DNA of 64,000 nucleotides, from NCBI GenBank assembly GCA_951799445.1, contig OX637288.1, forward strand, positions 33,025,288 through 33,089,287, read 5' to 3'. This document shows, piece by piece, positions 53,160-64,000 of this stretch. A program made the translations under genes and the position numbers. The notes under the pieces are model-generated. The model saw nothing but the letters and a program-made list of their open reading frames with translations. It was not told the origin of the DNA and searched no databases. How positions within the stretch are numbered: the first letter of the stretch is position 1; each line of letters starts with the position of its first letter. The DNA is from Pseudisothecium myosuroides. Lineage: Eukaryota > Streptophyta > Bryopsida > Hypnales > Lembophyllaceae.

Positions 53160-53850
53160 TAACAATGGTTATAGAGAGAACAAGAAACAATAGGCGGCAA
53201 GTGCTAAGAGGTAAGATGCAACAAAAAGCAAGAATGAAGATGCAACAAGAAGCACAACTTAAGATGCAAGAAATTGCAACAAATAACAAAAAGAAGCAAG
53301 AACTAAGATGCAATAAGAAGCATTTATTTAGGAAACATGAATTAATTTGCAACAACAAGAAATTAAAAGCAAACAACAAAGAAGCAACAAGAAGCAACAA
53401 GAAGCAACAAGAAGCAACAAGAAACAACAAGAAACAACAAGAAACAACAAGAAACAAGAAACAAAAACTAAGAGGTAACAAGAGGACACTAAAAGCAAAG
53501 AGCAAGAACTAAGAGGCAATGAGAGGCAAAAGCTAGTAAGCAACAAGTTGCAAGAATTAAGAATAAAAAACAAACAAGATCTAAAAGGTATTAATAAGAA
53601 GCAAAATCTAAGAAGCAACAAGAAACAAGAGCTAAAAGGTAACAAGAAGCAAAACCTAAGAGGCAACAAGAAACAAGAATTAAGAAGCAACAAGAAACAA
53701 GAACTAAGAGCCAACAAGAAATAAGAACTAAGAAACAACAACAAACAAGAACTAAGAAGCAACAACAAACAAGAACTAAGAGGCAACAACAAACAAGAAC
53801 TAAGAAACAACAACAAACAAGAGCTAAAAGAAGCAAAAATAGCCAAATGG
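53160..53850. repeat. Purine-biased low-complexity tract (CAACAAGAA units) inside CACTA 2
   Basis: On the plus strand this is nearly free of T, made of drifting CAACAAGAAGCAA and CAAGAACTAAGAGG units. Open frames of 115-172 codons on both strands arise from the repeat (Lys/Gln/Asn-rich one way, Leu/Cys/Ser-rich the other) and are not taken as genes. Confidence 0.8.
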
Positions 53851-56800
53851 CGACTAGGGTTTCAAAACCCTAAAGTAGTGGCGGCTAGGGTTTTAAAATC
53901 CTAGTCATATGACTTGTTCCAATCATGCACATGACTAGCTCTAGTCATGTAACTAGCTTTAGTCATGCACATGACTTGCTCTAGTCATGTGGCTTGTTTT
54001 AGTCATGTACATGATTGGCTCTAGTCATGGAACTTGCTTCAATCATACAACTAACCAAATATGACTATATTAAGCAAGTAAGCTATTTTAACAATCAAAT
54101 TTGATCCAGTGGATATATTGATACTATAAGTCTACAAAATGCATGAAGGAGAGCTGCAAAGTCTTAAGCACCCTACAATTATGGCAAAAAAAAGACATAT
54201 AAATAGATGCCATGCGTCTGTCACAATATCTACGTCCATGTACAAAGAGTGTGCAATAGTTAAAATATCTGATAGAGGCACTATTTAAAAGCATCTTTGA
54301 AGCAAATAAAAGTTTATGCTTTTATAATATATATCCTTGTAAGAACATCCAAACGACCATCTATTCATCTTTTGATTGCATTACAAGCGCGCGTGCTTAC
54401 AGTAAGCTTCAATCTTCATATGAACAAATTTGTGACTTCTGTAGGGCCTATAGAGACCCTCCATTAATGTGGCTTGTATGACATTGCTGAGAACCTTTCT
54501 AAGAAAGAAACAAACTTCAATACATGATATATGTGAGTGTTTTTTCTATATCCTTGAGATAAAATATGCACATCCATGTTCTTTGTTGTTGGGCTCCAAA
54601 TCTTAAGTTGGATATTTAAGTATTGTTCAATTGGCATTCTAAACAATGAACAAGTATTTTCTAATAATAAAGTATAAGTGGTTCACATCTTAACTAAAAT
54701 TGATACAAATTGCTAAAGTTAGAGGTTTTGGATGGTTTTGGCCCCGAAAAAATCACTATCGATTTTGAAAAAACTACATGAGTTAAAAAATAGGGTTCAT
54801 TTAATTCAAAGCGGGAAAATTTTATGTAATATGTAGGGCTACTATAGGGTCTATGAAATGCTACATATGCTATTATATGTAAATTAGGCTATGTAAAAAC
54901 ATCATGTAGTAGGAATTTTTATTAACAAGTTAGCCTTAACAAATAGAGGCCATGCAAATTTTTCACATTACGATGAGTATAGGCGTAGACAAATAATTTC
55001 ATGTGGATGATGAATGGACATAGTCAAGAAAATCAACAATGAAGGGGTTTGACTGAAATTGTACCATGCTACTAGTAGCACTTGTATACTGATATATCAA
55101 AAAAATTAAGTGTAAATGTAAGACATTAATCAAAAGTGGCAAAACTTGTCACATTGCATAAATAGGGAGGTTTACCTTAGTGGGTTCAACGAACTAAAAA
55201 TTATACAACACAAGGATAAAATTTATAGTTCATTTTACTCTAAAATTTGAAGTCATATGTGTTAATCACACTCATATTGAATGAAATATTCATAGAGTAA
55301 TTTCAATACTAGAGATTCTAAAGTGGTCAATGTTATTACCCCCTGAAGGCTAAAGGGTATTTAGAAGAGGAAAAAATCCAAAACTGCCAATTTTTTATGC
55401 ATTGTCCAAAATAAAAAAGTAATTTTTGTTTTTAATTACAACATCAAAAATTGTATTAAATAATTAAGGCAATGAATTGAAAAAAATTCATCCCATTTGA
55501 TCATGTGGATTGAAAGATCATAAAGTTTGAAGTAAATTTTTTTTTCATTCCTACAAACTAGGGTCAAGGGACTTGGAGCCTTCTTGGAGTCAAATTTTTA
55601 GTCTACACAAAAATGAAGATTTTGACTACTTATAAGTATATGATGTTAGGTTTATTCAAAAAAAAATTCAAAAGCAAATATGGAGCCTAGCTTACTCTAA
55701 ATCAACCTGCAATGCAAGGAGGTTAAGTACATTGGCAATATACAAATCATTTTTTTGAGGATTTCTTATGCAATGAGGGAAATTTTTTAATTTAAAATAC
55801 AAATGGTAAAAAATTAGAGATAAACATTTGGAATATATGGGAAAAATTTCAAAAACTTTGACTGTACATATTGCAAGATAATAGGGCTTGAGATTAGAAG
55901 AAAATGTTTTTTCTCAAAACCACCCCAACATAGCTAACAAAATTTGACTCTTCCTAGAATGTGATGTGAGAACTAAATTTATTTTTTGAAAATTGTATGT
56001 CATATTTTATTAGTTATATAAATGCCAAATATCAATAGTTGATGAGAGTTTCTGCAAAAGATGCTCCAAAGATGTCCAAATTCACCAAGTTGACAAAAAA
56101 GTTTAGGGCAGGATAAAATTAGATTCCCACTGTGGGGGTACAATTTTATATCTTGTGTCAAAATTTTGTGAACATCTGACTAAAATTAACTTCATAGGAT
56201 AATGTGTGTATAGGTAGTTACTACCTCTTTTGAGGTGACAGTGATAGTGTAAAACCATGCACAAATGCAATAGTAGGGTAGTCAAAGAATAATTTTTGTA
56301 CATGTGGCACATCATAAATTCATAATTGGTCGGAAATAATTTTCATTTCCTTATATTGCATCTCACATATAACACAAAACACGAGAAGTGTTTCAATGGT
56401 TATTATTACATTAAAAGACTATCGAGCAATCTACTGCAACTTGTAGCCTAAACGAGAACGACAGGTCCTTGCAAATGAAAGAACCTCAACTCAAATTTAA
56501 TGCTCAAAACTTCATCGCATTTAGTGCTCTCCAATCTTCTGAAGCCTTTTTGAGTCTGATTGTGGAGAAGTCCGCAGAATTGTCATTCATAAAACCTCTT
56601 TGCAAATAAAAGGAAAAATCCAATCTTCAAAACAAAAGGCCAAATCCCATCTTCAAACAAAAGGAAAGCTTTTAATAAAGCAACAAATTCAAAATTGACA
56701 AAAAAAGTAGATCGTAGTTAATATCCATATGTGTCTATTGGTCGTTGAGGCAAATCCTTAAATAAAACTTGAATATTTTGGAATTGAATTTCATTGCTTT

Positions 56801-57104
56801 GTTCAAGTTCATTGCAATAAGGAGAGCACATTTTCCACAATTAAGTTCAATGGACTTCGTCGGCCCAACATTTAGAAAACGAAATTCCACAAAGCCACAA
56901 TCAAACTCTAGCCAGCTGTGCCCAATTTTTGATCACAAGCACCAATAGCTAAAAAAATTCTCTTAAAAGATAAAGAATCAAAAGAAATAATGCATCCATG
57001 TTTCTAAGTCATTCATGCTTCAATCCAATTTTTTTTAATTCAATTGTTGTATAATTTTTTTAATAAACTATTCACAATAAAAAGAAGTTTTAGCCTCGTC
57101 GTAG

Positions 57105-57450
57105 CTACTTGGAACTGACAGAAATCCAAATTGAAAAAGATTGAAGAAGAAAGATGAAACCTCGATAGGAAAAATTAAGCCAATGAATCTCGTTCATGGG
57201 AAGCACTTGCTTGTGCTCCTGGATGTATCCATCTGCAATGCCTTCAATCTTCAATGACAATGCCACAATCAATGTCACAATCCTTTCCTGCCCATCATTA
57301 TCAAATTTTGGAGCAGCAAATAGCAACATGATGGAATTGAATACACTGACTAGGCCGCAAGATTGCAAGATTATATCACTGGAGACCCCATTCATAAGTT
57401 TCTTGAAAATTTCTTTGTTTTGGTTGCTTCTGAACTTTATTAAGATTTAT
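57105..57450 (-). pseudogene. Possible captured host-gene exon inside CACTA 2
   Basis: A minus-strand frame reads about 100 residues with coding-like composition, including NKEIFKKLMNGVSS, DIILQSCGLVSVFNSIMLL, FDNDGQERIVTLIVALSLK and IEGIADGYIQEHKQVL. The alternating hydrophobic pattern suggests a helical-repeat or other globular protein; I do not recognise the family. Upstream, 57450-57590 contains further readable pieces (QLLKCLGEFGEIS, CDLRRLCNKVTEEIF) broken by stops, as expected for a decayed multi-exon fragment. It is less AT-rich than the rest of the transposon. Confidence 0.4.
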
Positions 57451-59319
57451 GAAATTCAAAAAATCTCCTCAGTGACCTTATTGCACAATCTCCTCAAATC
57501 ACAAGCGCAAAAATTTCTTGTCTATACACATCATCCTATATATTCACATGAAATCTCTCCGAATTCTCCGAGACACTTAAGCAATTGCATCAATTCACTA
57601 TGAGGCACAAGGATATACATGTGCGCATGTCTGTTATTCCATTTGTACTGATGGTTTTATCTTCAAGTCCAATTGCACGGCACCAAGAGCATTGTTTTCT
57701 TTTTGAATCGCACAGTTGCTGATTTTGCAAAAAGGGGGTTATTTGTTTTCTTTTTGAATCGCATGGCCATTGATTTTTCAAAGGAAGGGGGATTATTGTT
57801 TTCTTTTCAAATGTCACGGTTCTTGATTTATCAGAGGGGGGATTTCTAGGACAAAGGGTGGTCTTCCTTCTTTTTACTTCATAGACAGCTTTTTTTATTT
57901 GCATCGCATGATAGCAAAGGGTGGTCTTTTTTTTTTAAAACTAATTGCATGGTTGCAGATTTTTCACTTGAGGGGGCGGGTCCAAGGCGGAGTTGCTTGT
58001 CTCTTTTCAGGAGATATTGTTCAATGGACAATTGGCCTTTAGAGGTTAAAAACTGCCACTTGGTCAATAGCACTTGAATTTAATCGATCATTGTTAGTTT
58101 CATGGTGTATACACTGTACACATATGTAATAGAGTGAAGGAAAAATTTGTGAAGAAGGATGGAGGCGGGAAAAAATTGGGCACTTAAATTTTATTTGTAA
58201 GATAGTCCCACTTAAAAAACCATAGGAAAGAATTTACAAAAACCATAAGGTATTAAAAATATGCCTCTCATAACTTTTTATATAAAAAAATGATCATGTT
58301 AAATGCAATAATTAAGGTAAATAGCCCCACATCAAATACCCTCTTAACTAAGGTGTATACCTTAATTTACAAAGAGTAATCTCCCTAGATTTTTGGTTGA
58401 TTGAGGCCAAAACTCTAAACTTTCAAATTCAAGTTGAGAAATTCAAAAAAATTGTTAGCTTAAGTTGTAGGGCATTGCATGCAGCCTATTCTAAAATAGT
58501 AAAAATCTTTATAATGGAATATTTTTAGCAAAGTATAGATGGGTGAAATTTTGTCTCTAATTTATTCTTCAAGATTTCATCCAACATTTTCTTCTAGCCT
58601 ATAAGGATATAAATGAATTCATAAGAGCCGATGGCGATGGTGAAAAGGTTCATTTTGGAGTCCTATTTGAAATGTTAATGGAATGTTCTACTCAAAGACT
58701 TCAGCAATTTCATCAAAGTTAGATGTAAAAATTATTCAAAGTTGTCAACAATGAAAAATTCTATTCAATATTGTACTTGCACAACACACCAACCATTAAA
58801 TCTACTTATGCACAAATTCAACAGGTGATCATGTCCTGTGTTTGTTAAATAGTGAACCCTTTATATAATTAAAAAATTCAAGAATTTGTTTATTTGAACC
58901 ACTACATTTGAAGAAAGCCTCTTTCACCAAATGTATATGTCAACGTCAAAAAAATAAAAAATAAAAAATAAAAAACATCTTTAACATGTATGCATTTTGA
59001 GACCTTTTCCCCCATCCCTTCCAATATGGCGGCTGAGAATGACCCATCAATTGTCTCCTATTGTTATTAGCTTCATTTTTCTCTACTTCTCTTGTAAATT
59101 TTACAAAAAAATTGATTAATTAATTGTAGAAAAAACATGTGCCACCCAAAGATATTTGACGCCAATTGTGTAATGGATACAACATTCAAAAAAACAAAAA
59201 AAATTTAACACGTATTTAATCAACTCACACTTACAACCAAAAGAATACAAGAGGGCCTTCTTAGATTGCCCACCTTTTTCTTGTACCGCCTAAAAAGAAA
59301 AAAAATTACTACCAAAAAA

Positions 59320-59710
59320 ATGTGACTACAAAATACACTAACAATAAAATATGACTATAAAATATGACTGAGGCAAAAACACGATTGCCCGCCCAAATTT
59401 CCCTTTGGCTGCCCCTTTCAAAAAAATGTCACTACCATGGAGATATGACTGCAAAATATGACTCACCCAAAAATATGACTGGCAAATATGACTTGCCGTT
59501 CCCCAAACATGTTCCCTATGAAGTACTTTGGTGTTCCCAATGGGCATACACTATACGCTGGTGAAGTACAATGGAAAAATATGACTAGCAGTCATATTTG
59601 CAGTCATTATTTTTCCCAAGGTCTTGGCCTCCAATAACATGACTGCATGTAGTCGCCAGTCATCCCCAGTCATATTTTTGCAGTCATAAAACACTCATTT
59701 TCTTGTAGTG
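59320..59710. repeat. Right subterminal repeat array of CACTA transposon 2
   Basis: At least a dozen TATGACT or AGTCATA words are present, with AAAATATGACTG and CAGTCATATTT recurring, up to the terminal repeat. It matches the left array in motif. Confidence 0.85.
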
Positions 59711-60024
59711 ATAAAATATAGATACAAATACAAATATGTAATATATTATACATATACGGATATGACCATATATTCCATATTGATAGCATTTGAAGTTGCA
59801 ATCTAAAATTACAAATGTAGGGGGGGGATAATTTATCACAAACAATCAACATATGTTTTAAATAATTGTTAATACTTAGCGGAATACATCATTATATACC
59901 GAGAAGATGCAAACTTACATATTTTGGATATCACTTATATCACTATTACCATCATCATGATAAACCAAAACTCTTTTATAGCCTAATTAATCACACTATA
60001 GTCACTCTTTGTAATTAATTACAC

Positions 60025-60317
60025 TCTAACACAACTACAACTAAAATCACAAAAATAAGCAATTCAGCATGGTTCATCTTATTATATCGAATTTTTTTGG
60101 GGGGGGTCTTGTCTGATTGGTAGTCAAAAGGGGATTCTAGATTCTCTAAAAATGCATTTTTAGGACATCATGTGAATAAACTACAAATTTTCAAAGTGTT
60201 AAAAAGAGGGTTTAGTACAACCAACCATAGGCTTTCATGCCATAGTAGTACATCTTAGGCAAAGATGTAGACTGTGCGGTTTTAGAAAGTGGTCAAAATT
60301 AGGTGTAGTTACCTTAA
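60025..60317. mobile_element. AGGTAACTACACC-type MITE family, copy 6 of 6
   Basis: The left end ACAACTACAACTAAAATC and right end AATTAGGTGTAGTTACCTTA are inverted. Interior GGGGATTCTAGATTCTCTAA, AATGCATTTTTAGGAC, GAATAAACTAC and TACATCTTAGGCAAAGATG follow the family order. Confidence 0.8.
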
Positions 60318-60394
60318 TCACTCTTTGTAGGCAGTTATGTCCAACTTTGTAGAGTAAGGTAGAAAGTCCATGATGCAAGCGGGCTCTAAAAGTG

Positions 60395-60652
60395 TTCTTT
60401 AACATAAAGGAACATTTTGCTTTCTTAAATGTACCAATTGCATTTGTCAATGTATCAATGGTGAACAAATGATGGGATGGATGTTGTTAATGGCCCATGT
60501 GATTCCAGTCGCAAAATTCATAACTAAATCTACAAAGATCCAAAAAGTATGGAACAACTTGGATTAGATGTCAATTCCATTTGGCTTTCAAGGAAAATTT
60601 ACTAAAAATTATATTTCAAAGAGTTTATTTTTCCCAAAATTGCAATCAATTC
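60395..60652. repeat. Dispersed repeat family J, copy 2 (cut by a TTAA element)
   Basis: It matches 37790-38045 through GATGTCAATTCCATTTGGC and AAGGAAAATTTACTAAA, then stops exactly where the family A copy begins at TTAA 60653. Confidence 0.65.
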
Positions 60653-61986
60653 TTAATTCCTACAATTTTGAGGTCATTTTTCGTCAAAAACCACTCAAAA
60701 CTGTCATTTTCAATATAAACAATAAAATTTTAAACATTTGATTATTTTGCATATATAACTTAGAGTCTTGTACTAGGGTAGTATAAGAATGTCTGGAAGA
60801 AATTTCAAAATCTTTGACCATATCAATCATGCTTTTAAAGTGAAGAAAATAATTTTTTTTGCTCCCAATTTGACTAGATTATAAGACTTTGAATCCTCTT
60901 AACATAATTTTTTTGGACTATAGATTGTGAATATAAGTTTTTATATTTTGAAGAATTGAGTTGAGGGTTTGGAAATTCCCCTTCTTGATTTTCATTCTTT
61001 AAAAAATTGTTAAGTTGACGTAGGTGTAAGATAGAAGGAAAAACTAAATTGTTGATAGCTCTAAGATGGAATTGAAACACAGTATTAACACACTAATCTC
61101 AATGGTGAGATTTTTCTAGAAAACAAACTAAACCATATGAAGTTTTTTTTAATTTTTTTAAATTGAATACATAAACGGATCCAATACATTATTTTCTCAT
61201 GAATTTGTTAAGATTGCCTGTAAAACAAGAAGCTTTATAACTTTCACATCACTTATCCAAAGAGAATGAATAAAATCTTTCCAAATTGAAAAATATAATA
61301 TATATAAAATATATTTAAAAAATAAATATTTCAATGTTTTTTTAATATTTTGCTATCCACCCTTGCATGTTTTGGGTTTATTGTAGCATAACTTTTGCTC
61401 TTAGGCACTGATTGAAATCAAAATTGTATTCTTCAAAAGTTAATCAATTTTCCTATCTTGAAAAAAAACTCAAAAAATCTTCCCAAAAATTGAGATCATA
61501 GGTAAGGTAGAAGCACCACTAGTCAATCATTTAAGCAATTTTGGAGCAAATCGTGAATAGTATAAGGTGATGGAAATTTTTCCCATGTATGAAGATAGGA
61601 AATATGGGCATTGCAAAAAAATTAGACTTTTATTTCCAAAATCAAAATTAATGTGAATTTTGGGAACCAAAAAGTTCACTTCACCAATATAGCCAATGTC
61701 TAGAGTCTTCTAATTCCAATCATTCAAGAACAACTTTCCCGCTCATTACTTTTTACTTTCTTGCTCACTACTTTGAGACATGTGTTATAACCTTATTAGT
61801 CCCAATCTTGAAAAGGACCAAAAAAACTCATTTCCAACTTCCCTTGGAAATTTGTTCTAACCTTAGTTGAAAATATTGCACCCCTGCAAGTTGGATACTG
61901 GGTGTGGTTGACTACTAGTGCTTCTACCTTATATGCCTAAAGTCCCAAGAATCCCCCAAGGGAACTTTGGGGACTTTAGAGGTTAA
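60653..61986. mobile_element. TTAA-bounded element, family A copy 3, worn and carrying a nested MITE
   Basis: It begins TTAA-TTCCTACAA and ends GGACTTTAGAGG-TTAA. The interior aligns by landmarks with 10054-10985: AAAACCACTCAAAACTGTCA, TAGCATAACTTTTGCTC and ATAGGTA before the break, then CCTAAAGTCCCAAGAAT after it. The break is the MITE at 61505-61929; without it the copy is about 907 bases, close to the 932 of copy 1. Confidence 0.75.
61505..61929. mobile_element. AGGTAGAAGCAC-ended MITE nested in a TTAA element (family M copy 2), TSD TA
   Basis: The left end AGGTAGAAGCACCACTAGTC and right end GACTACTAGTGCTTCTACCT are inverted with few mismatches. TA flanks both sides (61503-61504 and 61930-61931). 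Removing it restores the family A sequence ATAGGTA-TGCC, which supports the boundaries. It is related to 44220-44586. Confidence 0.8.
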
Positions 61987-62224
61987 AGAAACGCTCTTGG
62001 GACCTCTTGCTTTATTGTATGTAACCTGGTTCTCAAGATTAGATTAGGGTCTAAACCCCTAAATGTATCAATGAGTGTTCAAATTAAAAACAAAAAAATC
62101 ACATTCAGTTAATCATAATATTCCTTTGAAATATTTGTGCCAATAAGATAGGGAGTTCCTTCCGCTTTCAATGCTTTAAAACATTTTCTTCCTTAAATAT
62201 CGTAAATATTATCAATTGGGGCTT

Positions 62225-62959
62225 TTAACCCTAGAGCGCCACGGACGCCATTCCTATGACAATATTGTTAACTGGAAAGAATTCAAAAATAGTTTTTCAT
62301 CCTCCTTTTCCCTATTGACCTTTCATGTTGGGTTATGAAGAGTATCCAATTGAGTTTGTAGTCTTTTCAATGTTTGTCTTCACTTAAATGAGAAGTTATT
62401 AAAAAAAAACGGATCACAAAATATGTAATTCTAGTGTATTTTGGGAAGTTGTTGCTCCTTGCTCTAAATCTAAAATTTCTCTACAAAAATGATATTTTTT
62501 GAGTTTGAGCCCAACTAACAAAATGAAGGTCATCTACTCTGGTTTCTACTCCAATTTGAATTTTGAAAAAAATCCTAATATTGAATATTTTATAGCAATT
62601 TGAACTTTTGGTGCATTTTCAATGTCTATTATTTTCTAATTATTGGATGATATGTAAATTAAATTTACAGCATGATTTTTGTCATTGTACTATACACACA
62701 TGGTAAAAAATTTAGATCTTTTGAAATAATTTTCTATTTAATATGATTTTTCTTCACTTTCTTTTCAAAAATTCTCAAAAAAATCAATTTTCCACAAAAA
62801 AATCTAAATTTTTTGTGAAGTAAAGAAGACATGTAATTTCATCTTTGAAAAATAAATATAATTTTTTTCATACATACCTAGTTGCAAAATGGCAACAATT
62901 TGAGTGGTGGACAATGAAATTTGAAATCAATGGTCATGGGTCCGTCATTTAGGGGTTAA
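62225..62959 (-). mobile_element. TTAA-bounded element, family F copy 2 (inverted relative to copy 1)
   Basis: It opens TTAA-CCCTAGAGCGCCACGG and closes TCCGTCATTTAGGGG-TTAA; 735 bases. The reverse complement tracks 31718-32462 nearly base for base over long runs. Soon after it, GGGTCTTTAGGGG-TTAA (62988-63003) looks like the right end of another TTAA element in which this one may be nested. Confidence 0.75.
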
Positions 62960-63064
62960 ACATTCATCATTGTTTATAAAGAGGTTGGGTCTTTAGGGGT
63001 TAAAGGCCATCTAACTAGTGGAATATAATTGTCCAATCATTGCTTGTACTTCTTCACATTAGAG

Positions 63065-63350
63065 GGATTTGAAGGCATGGGAGGGCCGTTTCAAGGTTGT
63101 TCGCCTTGTTGTGAACCATCCACTGCTAGTTAGAATATTTAAATTTAAAAGAAATAAAAATTACATATATATAATAATTATATATAATATATAATTATAT
63201 AATTATATATTTTATAAAATTTTAAAATATGTTTTTAAAATATTAATAAATTAATATTATCTGACGTGTCAAAGTCTTGGCCATGTCAAATTGTTGATGT
63301 GGTGAAGTTCCCAATGTTCCCCATTGTCTGGAAACTTGCAAAAACTCATA
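63065..63350. repeat. Family H repeat copy
   Basis: GAAGGCATGGGAGGGCCGTTTC, an AT-only core with TATATAATTATA words, then CTGACGTGTCAAAGTC and GTTCCCAATGTTCCCC repeat the order seen at 33291-33520. Confidence 0.6.
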
Positions 63351-63655
63351 GTCTTCTAATTCACTCAAATCCCCTCTAATGCTAAATTCAATTTTTTCAG
63401 CAAATAAAAGATCAACAATGTCATAGAAATGCAATTGTAATATAACATAACTCTCCAAAGTCTGGATTTTGGATGATGAAGAACATGCTAAAATGAAGTT
63501 TTGTCTATACAAATTTTGATTCATCTAAAGTAATTTTGTATCTACATTAAATCAACCTTCTTTTGCCCTCTTTCGTGAAGTAGATATAGTATATTTATAT
63601 AAAAATATAAGCAAAAAGTTGCAAAAATTCAAAAAAGGATTTGGTTGCCAAAGGA

Positions 63656-64000
63656 TTAATCCCTTAGAGCTCCAAGGGACCAAAAGTGTTCCTACACAGT
63701 TTGGAAGTCTAATTTGAAGTGCTAGCACTTTTGCATTTGATGTCCAAATTTAATAAAAACTTGTTGAAAAATTCACACTTTCTCTTTTAGTTTGTGTGGT
63801 AAATTTTTCAAATCAATCCAAAATGTACTGAGTTTTGGGGAGCCATTCAAAGTTCATGGCTTCAATTTGAATTCCCCAAACTACATTTTGATGGTTGCAA
63901 CTTAGGGAGCTTGTATCTCCTTCATCCAATGTTTGTTTTCAATAAAATTTGTTGGATTATGTTTCCCTTGAAGTCTAGTTATTGTGGTAAAATTTCATGT
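63656..64000. mobile_element. Possible left part of a TTAA-type element running off the window
   Basis: TTAA-TCCCTTAGAGCTCCAAGG at 63656 has the TTAA/CCC style of left end. No right end is available. The remaining sequence has no coding frame. Confidence 0.35.

Larger units (their letters stand above)
51888..59710. mobile_element. CACTA (CMC/EnSpm) non-autonomous transposon 2, TSD ATA
   Basis: The ends CACTACAAGAAAATGAGTG and CACTCATTTTCTTGTAGTG are inverted; the perfect TIR extends to about 35 bases. ATA flanks both sides (51885-51887 and 59711-59713). Dense AATATGACT/AGTCATATT words fill the first 700 and last 390 bases, as typical subterminal transposase-binding repeats do. The 7823-base body has no transposase frame. 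It contains a purine-biased CAACAAGAAG tract (53160-53850), a possible captured exon (57105-57450) and otherwise AT-rich sequence. Confidence 0.92.

Noticed and set aside
53023..53846. Leu/Cys-rich (minus) and Lys/Gln-rich (plus) open frames of 115-172 codons
   Set aside because: They are direct translations of the drifting CAACAAGAA repeat inside a CACTA element; no complex protein sequence remains when the repeat is discounted.

Overview
This window is nuclear DNA from a green plant, almost certainly a land plant or close streptophyte relative. It holds three spliced protein genes with GT-AG introns: the 3' end of a gene with a plant-type receiver domain, a complete NDR-family AGC kinase gene, and a complete plastid fibrillin (PAP/FBN) gene. 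Introns are mostly short, from under 100 bases to about 1.4 kb. I saw no LTR retrotransposon coding sequence. I cannot fix the lineage; compact introns and spaced-out genes would fit a bryophyte or another non-seed plant, but that is a guess.

Layout. At 1-1033 (+) lies the C-terminal end of a degenerate receiver domain, followed by a GC-richer 3' region to about 2.1 kb. From 2.1 to 18.5 kb the DNA is AT-rich with dispersed and tandem repeats. At 18506-23499 (-) is a 13-exon NDR kinase gene encoding 591 residues; a GC-rich block upstream (to about 25.1 kb) is probably its 5' UTR and promoter. From 25.1 to 39.1 kb is repeat-filled intergenic DNA. At 39179-44009 (-) is an 8-exon fibrillin gene encoding 319 residues with a separate transit-peptide exon; a small inverted-repeat element starts about 210 bases upstream of its start codon. 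From 44.2 to 64.0 kb there is essentially only mobile and repeated DNA, including two CACTA transposons lying 39 bases apart (49548-51848 and 51888-59710). Each has matching terminal inverted repeats (TIRs) and a perfect 3-base target duplication.

The intergenic DNA is unusually readable as small non-autonomous DNA transposons. One supergroup is bounded by TTAA and has TIRs of the form CCCCTAAAG, the hallmark pattern of piggyBac-type elements. It has at least three sequence families with two or three copies each, plus singletons. Another supergroup has TIRs starting AGGTA or AGGTGG, probably with TA target duplications; one of its families has six copies of about 290 bases. Several nest inside one another, giving an insertion order. 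A 2.4 kb cluster at 46.6-48.95 kb contains four copies of one module, one inverted, and forms large palindromes. I found no transposase gene for any of these, so all look mobilised in trans or dead.

The three host genes do not form a pathway: signalling receiver, cell-shape/cell-cycle kinase and thylakoid/plastoglobule lipid protein. Exon boundaries were read by eye from splice motifs and reading-frame continuity; both complete genes sum to exact multiples of three. Repeat boundaries without a stated target duplication are approximate.
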